Below, one piece after another: positions 8,701 through 19,100 of a DNA stretch of 64,000 nt. A model generated the notes under the pieces. The model was given only the letters and a program-made list of their open reading frames with translations, had not been told where the DNA came from and ran no database searches. The translations under genes were made by a program, and so were the position numbers. Source of the DNA: Moorena sp. SIOASIH. Its GTDB lineage: Bacteria > Cyanobacteriota > Cyanobacteriia > Cyanobacteriales > Coleofasciculaceae. The DNA is taken from positions 124,001 through 188,000 of the forward strand of contig NZ_JAAHIH010000006.1 of assembly GCF_010671925.1 (NCBI RefSeq). The letters are read 5' to 3'. Position 1 is the first letter of the stretch; the number at the start of each line of letters is the position of its first letter.

Positions 8701-10222
8701 GATTGTCTTTGGTAAGGCGCATCACCTCTTCTTCACAGATGCTGAAGCTGATGGCCTGATCGACGGAATCTGGTGCTTTTTCTTCCAGTTCATCCTTCCA
8801 ATAGCCCACATTCAAAGTGAGTTGCTTTCCACCTTGAATCTCGAGCTGGTCATCAGTATGGAATGGTTCTGTTTCTTGATCACGGCGGGCATCATTGTAG
8901 CTATGTACCCCAATTGATAACTTCCTTCCTTTTGGTACAACCCCGTTATATAATCCCGTTTCCCGCGCCATCTCCGTCAGGGCTGGGAAAATTTCCCGGC
9001 AATCCTGGAGCACTGTCCAGTGAAGAGTGGGAGGAGTGGGATTATCATTGTAATTGACAATCGCCAATGGACAGTAGTGATATACAATCCCGTCTGGTTC
9101 TTTGTTGTCTGCTGGCCACACAACTTCTTGTTGAGAGCGGGTTGGGATTAACCAATAATCTCCGGTCCTGTATTTTTCATTTCCTGTATGGACAAACTTG
9201 ACTTGTAGCCCTTTTTCCAGTTCTATAAAATCTTGGTTCTCTTCTTCCTCAGAGAGGAATTTTATCTCTCTTGCATTTGCTTCCCAAATCCGTACAGTTG
9301 TGATTTTTTCGTCAGGGTTTAACTGATCTATTTCTTCCTGATTCCAAGTATCTTGATTTATAGTTAGTATAAGTCCATCATTACTTTCTCCTACATGATC
9401 TACTTTTAAAAAGAACCCTGGTTCACCTGCTTTTACACGATCTTCGTCTGTAATTTCTATCCACCACTCTTTCCCCTGTTCTTCTGGAAATTGGATTTGA
9501 TTATTTTTTAAAACTGTAACCTTATGGGTTTCAATTTTTGTCACTTTTGCGGCCATGGAAGCATTGTTTCTTGCCCACTTAAACGTAGTATCATCTACAT
9601 TGTCCGCAACTTGGTGTATTTCTACCCTGTAAAGATCGTTGGGCAACGCTGTTCCACTCTTTACCTTAAGTTTCCCTTTCTGCTGGTTCTCACTCAGTAA
9701 GGTTTTCCACTCGTGCCGCCATTGTTCCTTCTCGGTCAATTCTTGTGCCTTTAGCTGCCAGTAAGTCTCGGTGCGAGTGGTCGTATCGGGTCCCCCCAGG
9801 GCTGGCTCTAGCAGGTCTTGGTCTTCTATGGCTGTAATGTGATGCTGCCATACCTCTAAATAAACTAGGAAGTCCCCTGGATTGGCAGTTTCTGCCCCTT
9901 CTGCTGCTAATATACCCGGGACGTCTGTTATCTCACGCTGATAGCCATCCTGTACAGTTTCACACAGGATACCTTCCACATAACATCGTCCTTCAGCCAG
10001 CTTAATAATTTGTTGGGCATTATCAAACTCAACCTTAAAACTATTCCGATCTGGCACTCCATTGAGTCCGATAATCTCCTTGTTCGCGTACTGCTCTCTG
10101 TAAGCAATTATATCTAGCTGTTCGTTCCAGTCCGCATCTAACAATACCCGACCTTGCTGTAGGCGAACGCTGCTGTAACGGTTGCTTGGATCAAATGTCC
10201 AACGAGTAAAATCCCCTTTCAT
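5708..10222 (-). CDS. Trimeric tail fibre with DUF6519 N-terminus and S74 intramolecular chaperone
   Basis: This 1504-aa protein is the likely receptor-binding fibre of the injection system. The first ~450 residues (start MKGDFTRWTFDPSNRYSSVR, then GRVLLDADWNEQLD) match the DUF6519 domain found in phage-tail-like loci. The middle carries many repeated beta-strand modules of the type GLIVEEGKVSIG and LKVTG.TDLQTL, as expected for a beta-helical or triple-stranded shaft. The end, from about residue 1390, is a peptidase S74 chaperone: SDATLKENVKPL, then IGLVAQEVEEVFPELV and a C-terminal coiled coil. In this family the chaperone trimerises the fibre and cleaves itself off before the S-D of the motif; those residues are present. 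A GAGGT site precedes the ATG. Attachment of the fibre to the baseplate is inferred from position. Confidence 0.88.
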   Translation of the reverse strand: MKGDFTRWTFDPSNRYSSVRLQQGRVLLDADWNEQLDIIAYREQYANKEIIGLNGVPDRNSFKVEFDNAQQIIKLAEGRCYVEGILCETVQDGYQREITDVPGILAAEGAETANPGDFLVYLEVWQHHITAIEDQDLLEPALGGPDTTTRTETYWQLKAQELTEKEQWRHEWKTLLSENQQKGKLKVKSGTALPNDLYRVEIHQVADNVDDTTFKWARNNASMAAKVTKIETHKVTVLKNNQIQFPEEQGKEWWIEITDEDRVKAGEPGFFLKVDHVGESNDGLILTINQDTWNQEEIDQLNPDEKITTVRIWEANAREIKFLSEEEENQDFIELEKGLQVKFVHTGNEKYRTGDYWLIPTRSQQEVVWPADNKEPDGIVYHYCPLAIVNYNDNPTPPTLHWTVLQDCREIFPALTEMARETGLYNGVVPKGRKLSIGVHSYNDARRDQETEPFHTDDQLEIQGGKQLTLNVGYWKDELEEKAPDSVDQAISFSICEEEVMRLTKDNLSIIGNKDLIVEGTSWLKGVVAIGTEPPDETIGLLVQPDLSNDSAQEVVGEKLAPKLTAKSDGQILAALHIQPNFQNGGNAPKRYGLIVEEGKVSIGADRTELEKLQIGVDLRPEVKAQTSKEKLAALYINPNFNENGQSPVYKFGLMIEKGKVGIGRETRIRDEEDDQHRIGVDLRPVVDARDAQDKLVGLYIKPDFKDTCSCGITEAAQYGLIVEEGRVAFGPQLTVNGSKEYLVDIGKDPNDPDDLTKARLKVAGDLEVYGKVTYHAEKGEPGDVELGQQNQDKLLIHGKLETQHTSGKLKVISPLEVQLEESGQQDFLSLFAANDSASVNGRIVWKKGIVTQEGIDEEAEQGDDETLKYKEEAQEAAAIYSVVEGDGSSNSSGELRFSTGQDGTLVDRVVITADGNVGIGQIDANNPGDNQLKVTGTTDLQTLVVNTSLQVTENANTDVYSLNLTGVWSRTQPTLTIPNGNVCIGATEIPREKVVNDKQPKLYVKGAANELVSFDTNLSVLGSTDLETLTVTPELVAQADNDSLTAARIEPSFDVAGYQNVKTLGLQVVKGDVDLDDGHLNIKSGNLVIGTPIASTSDKLRVKGGSTLLEGDLQIRQDASIALKVNQATQEVGIGGDSQTNYKLAVAGATKLTGKLEVAPSLTGTSNATEITPTLTSSGQNQTLTALKINPTFSGGHGGLKKLGLLVETGDVVVNSGNVAIGSATVDPDHALSVTGGSTIDILTVTGESTLTSNLSVLEDVEIAGNTNLEGTLTVDGSVGIGTTAPQAKLQVSGGAIMPAAGNTQESGILFPKNPGGGGADAAWIRYYAREGEDSAENTTFEIGTSNDPKDHIVLNTSGAVGIGKVPGEGGQSPVTNLKLDVNGKILAENVELSSDATLKENVKPLKNGLKKILGLRGVSYQWKDEQKATQETQIGLVAQEVEEVFPELVSTDSQGMKSLSYSKLIAPLIEAIKEQNKKILELAKEVKQQQTKITQLQALNKE

Positions 10223-10262
10223 CTGTTTAACCTCACCTGTTATTTTTTGTTAATTTTTTTGG

Positions 10263-12818
10263 TTAATTTTTATAAACTGTGCTTACTTCCATGCCCAAGC
10301 GCAAGTATTCATCCAAACTGGCTGCTAAATTTGCCTCTTGTTGCGGTCGCTGCAAATTATTGAACGCCCCCATTTCAGTATTATTTTCTGCGCCCTTTTG
10401 GATCTCTTGAGGGCAACTGAGGCTTAACTGAGCATAACCCGGTTGACCGTACTGCTGGGATGTAAAACTTGGCTGTAGTTCTGAATTCTCCAAAGTCTTT
10501 GGCTGGCACTCATATCGTTCTGGTGTAGAGTAATAATAATTTTCTTTTTTTGGTTCTTCTTCTGTCGGTGGTGGTTCTGTTTCGATTTGGTAACCCACTG
10601 GTGCGTAGCTATACCGCAGACCGCCACTTCCTTGTTTTTGCGCTTTTACGGGTTCCATAAAGATTGTTTCCGAACCCAACTCCATTTCTTCAATATATAC
10701 TCCCCCAAAAATTGTCGAGCGCTCGATTTTTGTCACGAGTCCATGGTGTCTTCCCAACGACCGGATTGCTGCCGATCCGGCCCCATCGATTATACTATCG
10801 CGCAGTGCCAACGCTCCACTTTCAATGGGCAAGTTTACCTGCCCAACAATACTATTAGAGATTGTCACTTTGGTCTCCCCAGAGACTTCGCTAATGCCCA
10901 CAACAGTTTCTTGGTGTTGGTCAGGGGATCGCTTGGGTCGAATCGTACAGTGGTCTACTTCTAGTTGCGCCTTTCCGGCGACGATGACTTTACCGCCACA
11001 AAGCAAACCATTTAGCCGTAACGTTGACCCCTCAGCACCGCTCACGATCAGATCCCCTCCCAAAGGACTGATCGTCGGTCGGTAACCATTACCTGCTTCG
11101 ATTGTCAAGCGATCGCACGAACCGAGTTCGATCAGCAACGTATCGGACACTACAGGTGCTGTATGGGTGCGCGCCGTAAAGTGCGCTTGATTGTCCATTA
11201 TCCTGATCGTGTTGTGGGACTCGCCGCTTGCCTTCCAAGCAGCGATCGCTTCTGACAGGGATGTATACCAGTTTTCGGTAGCCTCTGGAGGCATTTTTCT
11301 GGCTACCCACCGAATTGTTTCTGCGTCTTGAACCAGAGCTTGACTCCGATTATAAGGACCGCCTCCCATATTACCACTAAAGCCATAGCTGAAGTTAACT
11401 TCTAAATTATCCCAACCCGGATCCTCGCCACTGGCGAACATTAGCCGACCCAATTCCACATCTACGGCTATTTTACCGGGTGGCGGTTCTTCCCAATTGG
11501 TTAATCGTTGGGCAATAATCTTTTCTGGTGGTATGGCTGGATATTCTGCCCCTTGATTTTTTCCACGCTTTATATATATCACCAGACTGCGCGCAGGTCC
11601 GTAATAGTACTCGCTATTGAGTTCTGGTTCTGAGGGTTCTACCTGTGGCGCTGGCACTTCCTTGAGGTCAACGGACTTGCGATAGTCTTTTGCCATTTTT
11701 AATAGACTGTAAGTCGTATTTTCCGTCTGCTGCTCCACCCAATCATTAGGATAGATATAATCGTCGCCATCACCTAATCGGAAGACTTTAATGAATTTTT
11801 CATGAGTTTCCTCCTCGGGAGTAGGCGTTTGGAAAGGTCTTAAATCTTCCTCAAACGCCTTATGACTGATTGGGATCGGAAGTTCAAGACTGTCCAATTC
11901 ATGAGCCCATAGATCCTGATTTTCTCTACTTTTCGGCTGATTGAACAAAGGCATATCGTAACCCAAGGGGTGAAAGGTATAGCAACCGGTTTGGTTGATT
12001 ACTGGCCAGTCAAGTTTAGATTTTTTCTTGAGCTTGTGCCTGTAATAGCCATTCCTATTGCTGATCACTCTAGGACTAACTTGTAGGGTATGTTTGCGCT
12101 GGCTAGGGGAGGTATTAAAGCCAAAAACCGCCTGTTCAAATTCATATTTGCTGGTATCATCCCTGGTATCCCAGTGCCTAATATCTACCGCCTTGATGGG
12201 TAATTCTGGCCTATAGCATGGGGTAGAGCGTTTTATTGGATAGCTTTGTAGTCTCCAAATAAATAAACTGAGACTTCTGAGATTGTATCTGATTTGATTG
12301 CCATCAAAAGCACGGATATCTAAGGTATGAGCATTACTGTCAAATAAATCCTGCATCGCCACCATTGCCGTACTTTGAGTCAGAGCAAACGTGGCAGCGG
12401 ACTGGGGGCGGACTCTTTGGATATACTGAGTGGTCAGGACGTAGTTGAACATTTCCACGACCCGCACTGTCCAACCCGTGGTATTCTCAATGGCTAGCTC
12501 TAGGGTTCTGGGAGTCCCTTTATGCCTGCGATAGCGAATCGCATTACCAATGCGACTGCGCTGAACGGGTAAAATCTTTTCCGGGTCATTTAAGTCTTGA
12601 ATCCCTACCAATTCAGCAATGTAGGGCAATACCCATTCATCGCAGGTTTCAATGAACCAGTTTTCGTAGAGGTTATTGATATCGGCTTCGAGGATGCCCA
12701 GTTCTTGCTCGACGATCGCCAGCAAGGCTCGTAGGGGTTCGCCTGAAAAGAAATCTTTCCGACGATAGATAGCTGGTAATAGCTCGTAAAGTTTCTCCCT
12801 CACCATGTTTTCCGTCAC
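10263..12818 (-). CDS. CIS baseplate protein, P2 gpI-like (Afp12 family)
   Basis: This 851-aa protein begins with a GTG (an alternative ATG lies four codons on). The first ~130 residues match the phage tail protein I family: LYELLPAIYRRKD, FIETCDEWVLPYIAELVG and RYRRHKGTPRTLELA. In Afp-like systems the homologue links the baseplate wedge to the tail fibre, which fits the fibre gene 40 bases downstream. The C-terminal part (about 480-720) contains a right-handed beta-helix-like stretch with repeated short strands (LIVSGAEGSTLRLNGLLCGG, VIVAGKAQLEVDHCTI). The protein is longer than typical gpI. Identification of the N-terminus is strong; the role of the long C-terminal region is not known. Confidence 0.87.
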   Translation of the reverse strand: MTENMVREKLYELLPAIYRRKDFFSGEPLRALLAIVEQELGILEADINNLYENWFIETCDEWVLPYIAELVGIQDLNDPEKILPVQRSRIGNAIRYRRHKGTPRTLELAIENTTGWTVRVVEMFNYVLTTQYIQRVRPQSAATFALTQSTAMVAMQDLFDSNAHTLDIRAFDGNQIRYNLRSLSLFIWRLQSYPIKRSTPCYRPELPIKAVDIRHWDTRDDTSKYEFEQAVFGFNTSPSQRKHTLQVSPRVISNRNGYYRHKLKKKSKLDWPVINQTGCYTFHPLGYDMPLFNQPKSRENQDLWAHELDSLELPIPISHKAFEEDLRPFQTPTPEEETHEKFIKVFRLGDGDDYIYPNDWVEQQTENTTYSLLKMAKDYRKSVDLKEVPAPQVEPSEPELNSEYYYGPARSLVIYIKRGKNQGAEYPAIPPEKIIAQRLTNWEEPPPGKIAVDVELGRLMFASGEDPGWDNLEVNFSYGFSGNMGGGPYNRSQALVQDAETIRWVARKMPPEATENWYTSLSEAIAAWKASGESHNTIRIMDNQAHFTARTHTAPVVSDTLLIELGSCDRLTIEAGNGYRPTISPLGGDLIVSGAEGSTLRLNGLLCGGKVIVAGKAQLEVDHCTIRPKRSPDQHQETVVGISEVSGETKVTISNSIVGQVNLPIESGALALRDSIIDGAGSAAIRSLGRHHGLVTKIERSTIFGGVYIEEMELGSETIFMEPVKAQKQGSGGLRYSYAPVGYQIETEPPPTEEEPKKENYYYSTPERYECQPKTLENSELQPSFTSQQYGQPGYAQLSLSCPQEIQKGAENNTEMGAFNNLQRPQQEANLAASLDEYLRLGMEVSTVYKN

Positions 12819-13126
12819 CGTTAACGAGTTCTTAGCTATGGTTATCCAAAACCTAGAGGTTTTGAACTTAAGTTTGGCTGGCTAGACAAAACAAAAACCC
12901 TTATTAATCAAGGGTTTCATGAAGTTTTAATGGTGATTCGTTACCGTGTCTCGTCAGCATTCAGCTATCAGCATTCAGCTAATGGGCTACTTGAGGTGCT
13001 ACTTGAGATGCTATCAGCTAAAGGCTTGTGGACACGCTAAGGTAACAGTTTATCCCCATAGCGTGAGCCTTGGCCTATGGCCACGCTACGGGAATGGCTG
13101 ACGGCTGACGGCTGACGGCTGAATGC
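12819..13126. other. Spacer between baseplate genes with hairpins and repeats
   Basis: No gene is seen in these 308 bases. They hold two hairpins (12847-12864 and 12895-12917), a CAGCTAT/CAGCATT repeat patch (about 12954-12985), a dispersed repeat containing CCATAGCGTGAGCC and GGCCACGCTACG, and a GGCTGAC heptamer run (about 13094-13120) that reaches the stop codon of the next gene. Confidence 0.7.
12889..12917 (-). terminator. Intrinsic terminator after the 2244-aa baseplate gene
   Basis: Read on the minus strand, AAACCCTT (12917-12910) pairs with AAGGGTTT (12902-12895) across a 7-base loop, and a T-rich run follows (TTGTTTTGT). This is the layout of a rho-independent terminator. It would end or attenuate transcription between the 2244-aa baseplate gene and the gpI-like gene, splitting the minus-strand genes into two units. 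Confidence 0.65.
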
Positions 13127-16100
13127 TTACCGTGTCTCTAACTCAATACTGCCTGAGACCGGATTGAGTAATAGCAGTTGAGCCGGTTCCACCTCAAGGC
13201 CATTCCAAGAGGCTGGTTTTGCTTCTAGGAATTGGTTGAACGTTTTATCGTAGCCATCTAAGTAAAGGGCATCCAAGTCTACACCATCAACCCCTTGAAT
13301 TGACTGAATTAACTGGAGGATCTCTGCAGCAGTTACATTCTGAGCAAAGGCACGCTTGTCAAAAGCAAACGCCTCCTTAAGCACCTTTTTTACATCACTC
13401 ATTACAGTATCAGCCACATATTGCCAGTTAATCCAGAGATTCGCCTTAATATTGAACAATAGACCCTGGTAACTGTCAAGGCTGAACTGAGATGCCGGAC
13501 CACCACCTAAGCTGAGAGTGGGATCCCTTACGTCTTCAACAGCTTGCTTAATTTGAGCGTAAAGATTTGAGTCAGGTTCAACTGGTGCGCCATTGCGACC
13601 AGCTATCGTTGCTTGTACCATACCATAATTTGCCGTCGTTTGCAACTGAGTAGCAATAACTTTCCCAATACTAGAGAAGCCACCGATAAAGTACTCGTAA
13701 TCTTGCAAAGAAATAATCCGATCCAAAGACCGCGTTTTCAGGGGAGCATTTTGCCGTGCTTCGTCCCGAGTTTCTGGTGGTGCTGCACCCGTTGCGGCTT
13801 GGGGATTAGTTGCCTCCACCACACCTAAGGGTGCGCTTTGTACTAAAGAGATTGTGTTAGCTGCGACTTCACCATCAGGACCAATACCTGTACGATAGGT
13901 AGCAGTGATATTTTCCTCCCCAGTTGTAGGTCGTGCCCCCTTGTAGCCATCCCCAAAGATCACACGGGTTTTGCCATCATCGTCTATCCGTGTCATATAC
14001 CGCTGTTCTGGGGATGTTAACTCATAAAGGGAGGTAACTTCTTCCCACAGTAAACCATCCACACGCACGCTCAGGGTGCTTTCGCTACCGGTAGCTGTAT
14101 CTGCGGAAACATAGGTTAAGGGTGGATTTTTCAGGAGAAATTCCTGATTCATCTTGGTTCCATCACCGCTACCGAGCACTTCATCAGCAACGGTTTCCCC
14201 GTGGGTAACCAAAGCCACATTAGCGTTGATGGTCACTGTGGTGCGATCGTAGGTATTCAGGAGGGGTTCAACTAGCTTAATCACTGTGCGCTGCTGTCCT
14301 TGGATTACCTCTTTTAAGGAAGCAACCTCACTGATAATTTTGTCAGCTTCAGTTGCCGCCTCCAGAAGGATTTCCCCTGGTTTTGTGGTTATCTCCCCCT
14401 TAAACCCAAGTTTATCGATCAGATTCCAGCGCACTAAACTACCTGGCATCACAACCTGCTCTGAAGGCATTGCGTTTAAGGTATTATCTTCCGTGAGTTC
14501 CTGACGCTGTTGGATAGACAGGGAGTCTCCAGGCAGTATTTCTGTTGATTCTATACTTTCGGTGCCTTTCAAAATACAGTGGTTGCGTGTGCCAATAAAT
14601 ACTTGACCTTGGCTGCTAATAGCGATCGCCCGGACATCATTAGCTAGGGCTTGTCGCATTTGTATCCACTGACTATCTTCCTGGAAGATAGCACGACGAT
14701 AGATATTACCACCTTTAGTCCCTGCAAATAGCCAGGTTACATTATCCTGGGTATCTAACGCTAAGCTATAGACATTGTTGTTGGTTAAAGCCCTATTTTC
14801 GTGCTCCCAACCCGAAACCTTCGGTTTTGTAGTAATGTTTAGAGTCTGCTGATAAGTTTGAGAAGCTAAAACCGGATTTAATTGCCCTGAAAAAGCACCG
14901 AGAGCTGAGGAGACTTGATAAAGGAATTCTACCAACGACTTTTCTAGCTCTTCTAGGTCTGAATTTGGCAAATCCTCCACAGATTTTAGCTTTGAACTCA
15001 AATCCTCTGCCTGCTCTTCTGATTCTAAAGTTAAAAAACTTCTAAATACACCGGATTTTGTCCCCACGAACATGTAAAGCCTGTTATCTTGTGTTTTAAG
15101 ATCGAGGGCGCGCACATCTTTATCAGGCAAGCTATTGTTACTATCCTCATTATTCAGGGAAATCCAGCTTTGGGTGTCATCCTCGCTATTATTAAACTTC
15201 AAGCAAAATACTCCATCAGATGTCCCTGCAAAGATATAACACTTGCCATTTTTTGTATAAATCTTGAGGTCACGGACTTCGCGATTTATCCATCCCCTGG
15301 ATAAGTGATGCCAAGTCTGGTCAGGATCATCCAGATTGCGGCGACATACATTTTCTCCGGTTCCCGCCAAGATGTAGCGAGAACCGTTTTGTTCGTATAT
15401 CTCCAGCACGTTTACATCTGTATTTGTCAAGCCATTATCAAACCGTTCCCATCTCTGCTGTTGGTTCAGTTCCTGGCGAAATATACCCCCTGCTGTTCCT
15501 GCCAATAGGTATTTAGAATTACCTTGAGTATCGATCGTCAGGCTGCGAACATCTGTATTTGTCAATCCTTCATCATCAAGTTTATGCCAGCTATTCCCAC
15601 CAAAGTCTCGACTCAATATGTCTCCTGTTCCGATTGCTATCAATATATAGCGTGTGTCATTGTACTGGTAAGTTTTCAGAACCCTGACTTCTTTTTCACC
15701 ATTGTCCCAGCTATCAGAAAACTTATTCCAGCTAGCGGTTAAATCTGTCAGATCCCGACCAAATATGCCTTCTATGGTGCCAGCCAACAGGGAGATATCC
15801 CCACTATCTTGATAAATATCTAGAGCTTTAACCTGTTTATTGGGTAAGTCAGTATTAAATTCTTCCCAGGCATTTTCTCCCAGCTTGAGGCGAAATACTC
15901 CTAAATTTGTCCCTGCCCACAAATAGCGTCCGCCCCATAATACATAAGTCGCCAGAGCTGTTATAGCTTCTTTATTGGGAACGTTATTATCAAATTTAAT
16001 CCAGGATTGGGAATCGGACTTTAAGCTAAAGATATCTCCCTCGGTGGTCCCCACAAATAGTGTACGTACTCCATTTTCTATATAAGTTGTCAAAGCACGA

Positions 16101-19100
16101 ACATCAGTCTTTGTCAAGTCATAGGTAATATTTTCCCATTCTCCATCCCCTCGATCCAGATTTAGACGAAATAGGCCATCTGCTGTCCCGGCCAACAGAT
16201 AGCGATCGCCTTTTTCTGTATAAATCTCCAAATCTTGGACATTACCAGTTCCTAAATCAGTATCTAAATCCCAACTAATGCCATTGTGTTCTCGGCGAAA
16301 TAGACCCTGTCCTGTTCCTGCGAAAATGTAGAAAATACCATTGCGTTCGTAACTTTCCAATGCCCCGATGCTTGTAGGCAAATCAGTTGTAAGTGCGCTC
16401 CAGCTGCTATTCTCATTTCGAAAAACTCCCGCTGCTGTCCCCGCTAAGATAATAACGGAGCCATTTTCTTCATAGCTCTCAACATCACGGACATCAGTAT
16501 TTGTCAAGCCATCATTCAGAGCATTCCAGATATTGCCATCATGTCGAAATACTCCCCCTGCTGTCCCTGCTAAGATGATGCGGGAGCCACTTTCTTCATA
16601 GCTCTCTACATCATGGACATCAGTATTTGTCAAGTCAGCTAGCTCGGTCCAGTTACTGCCATCATGTTGAAATACTCCCCCTGCTGTGCCCGCTAAGATG
16701 ATGCGGGAGGTGCCTTCTTGATAGCTCTCTACAGCACGGACATTAGGATTTGTCAAGCCAGCTAGCTCGGTCCAGTTACTGCCATCATGTTGAAATACTC
16801 CCCCTGCTGTGCCCGCTAAGATGATGCGGGAGGTGCCTTCTTGATAGCTCTCTACAGCACGGACATTAGGATTTGTCAAGCCAGTGAGCTCGCTCCAGCT
16901 AGTGCCATCATTTCGAAATACTCCCCCTGCTGTCCCTGCCAAGATGATGCGGGAGCCATTTTCCAAATAGTTTGTCAGGTCACGGACATCAGTACTTGTC
17001 AAGCCATCATTCAGAGGGCTCCAGCTAGTGCCATCATGTCGAAAAACTCCGCTTGCTGTCCCTGCTAAGATGATACGAATTTCATCTTCTACATAGCTAG
17101 TCAGAGCAACCACATTGGTATTGGTCAAGCTCTTATTATTCAGTGATTGCCAGAATCTGCCATCATATCGGAATACTCCAGCTGCTGTCCCTGCCAAGAT
17201 GTAGTCGGAGCCACTGTCTGAGTAGCACTCTAGAACTTGAATACTCTGTTGGGAAGGGTCAATACTTTTCCTGTCCAACCACTCATCGCTTCCCAGTTCC
17301 AGATGCAAGACTCCTGTTGCTGTTCCAGTAAATAGGGTTTCCCTATCAGCTTCCTGGTCAATTAACAAATCATTAACATCAGTATACGTCCACAGTTGAG
17401 TCAAATTTGCCCAAGTTTTGTCACTCAACAACGACTGGCGAACAACCCCTCCCATGGGAGGGATTTGAGCTCGCATTTGCTTGCCACTTATAATTATTTT
17501 CCGCTCTTCTTCCAGTCCTGGGACTACTTTATCTAACTCTATTTCATCCCCTTCCACTGGCAGTTTTGTTCGGTAGATAATTTCCTCGTAGAGTTCTAAG
17601 GCTTCACTTTCGGTTAAAACTAGAGTTTCGCGGTATTTATCTCCTCCAAAGGCACTCAAATCTGCTTGAGTAGTTTCCAGTTGAATCCGGGTTAGTTTAC
17701 CATTTTCGCCAAACTCATTGCGCAAAACTGTCCCTACGCTTTTAACTTTATAAGCCTGGCTACTTTCTTCATGCTTCAATACCACCCAACTATTTGGGAA
17801 AATATTATCGTAGATATCATTGAGATCGATATGTTGCTGATTTGCGATCGCAAACCCTGGCCAGTCCATTGTGTGCAGGCTATCAAACCAACTTCCGGCG
17901 AATAGCTTTTCTTCCTGGGCTGCATCAAAATTGGCTAATATACTACGAATTTCCTGATTTATCAATCCATTATTGATTTCTTCCCAGTTTACAACAACAT
18001 CATCAGGATTACTTGTGTCAATATGGGAGTAAAATACACCACGGTCTGTCCCTGCATATATATAATCATTGCTGCTTCCCTTAGGCGCTATACTTAGGGA
18101 ATAGACAGTAGTTTCATTTGTCAGATTTTCGTTGTTAATCTCCTGCCAAGTTACACTACTACCAGGAGCAACAGAAGGATTGTCGCATAAAAATACCCCT
18201 GTGTTTGTTCCGGCAAATAGATAATCATGATCATCAATTTTAACCGCAACTAGTGAATATACATTTTTTTCATCGTTCAGGGTGTCAGTATTGTTAATCT
18301 TTGTCCACGTTATCTGCCCAGGGTCATTTTCCTCGGCACGAAATACACCCTGGTCAGTCCCAATAAAAATATAATAAGTAGTATCTTTTTTAATTCTCGC
18401 AATTGAATATATAATCGTGCCATTCAAGCCAATAGAGTTACTATCTCTGTTATTAATATCCTCCCAGATTCTCCCACTATCTTGAGACCTAAAAATACCA
18501 TATTCAGTACCCACATAGATGATATTCCCAGAAACAGCAAGACAGCGGATAATACTGCTGGGCAAACTGGTTGTTATGGGCTCCCATTCGTGTAATGGGT
18601 CTGGTACCCCTCCGATCGTAATTTTATGTTCGACAACACTAATCCCCCCACTACCTATTTCTACCCAGCTTTCTCCCTGGTCAATGCTTCTAAAGACATT
18701 CCCCTCGGTCGCCCCTGCAAAAATATATCCTTTCTCATTAACTGCTAGAGAGTAGATATCAAGATTTGTTAAACCTTTGTTAATCTCTACCCAATTTCTG
18801 CCTTCATCCCTAGAGCGGAAGATGCCATTATGAGTTCCGACAAAAAGACTACCAGTATTTTGCTCCCGCACCAAAGCCCGAACATCAGCATTTTTCAACA
18901 AGTTTGTGGAAATTGACGTCCACTCCCGCTGGTCAATATAGTTAAAAACACCACCGGTGTCATCACTGTACAGGCGTTGCTCCTCCGGACTCAGTTCATT
19001 CCATTCAGGAGCCTCGCTACCAAATAGAGTGGCTTGTTCCGGTAAAGCAAAGACTTGGATCTCGCTGCGGGGTTCCCAACCCAAACCTTTTTCCCAAGCA

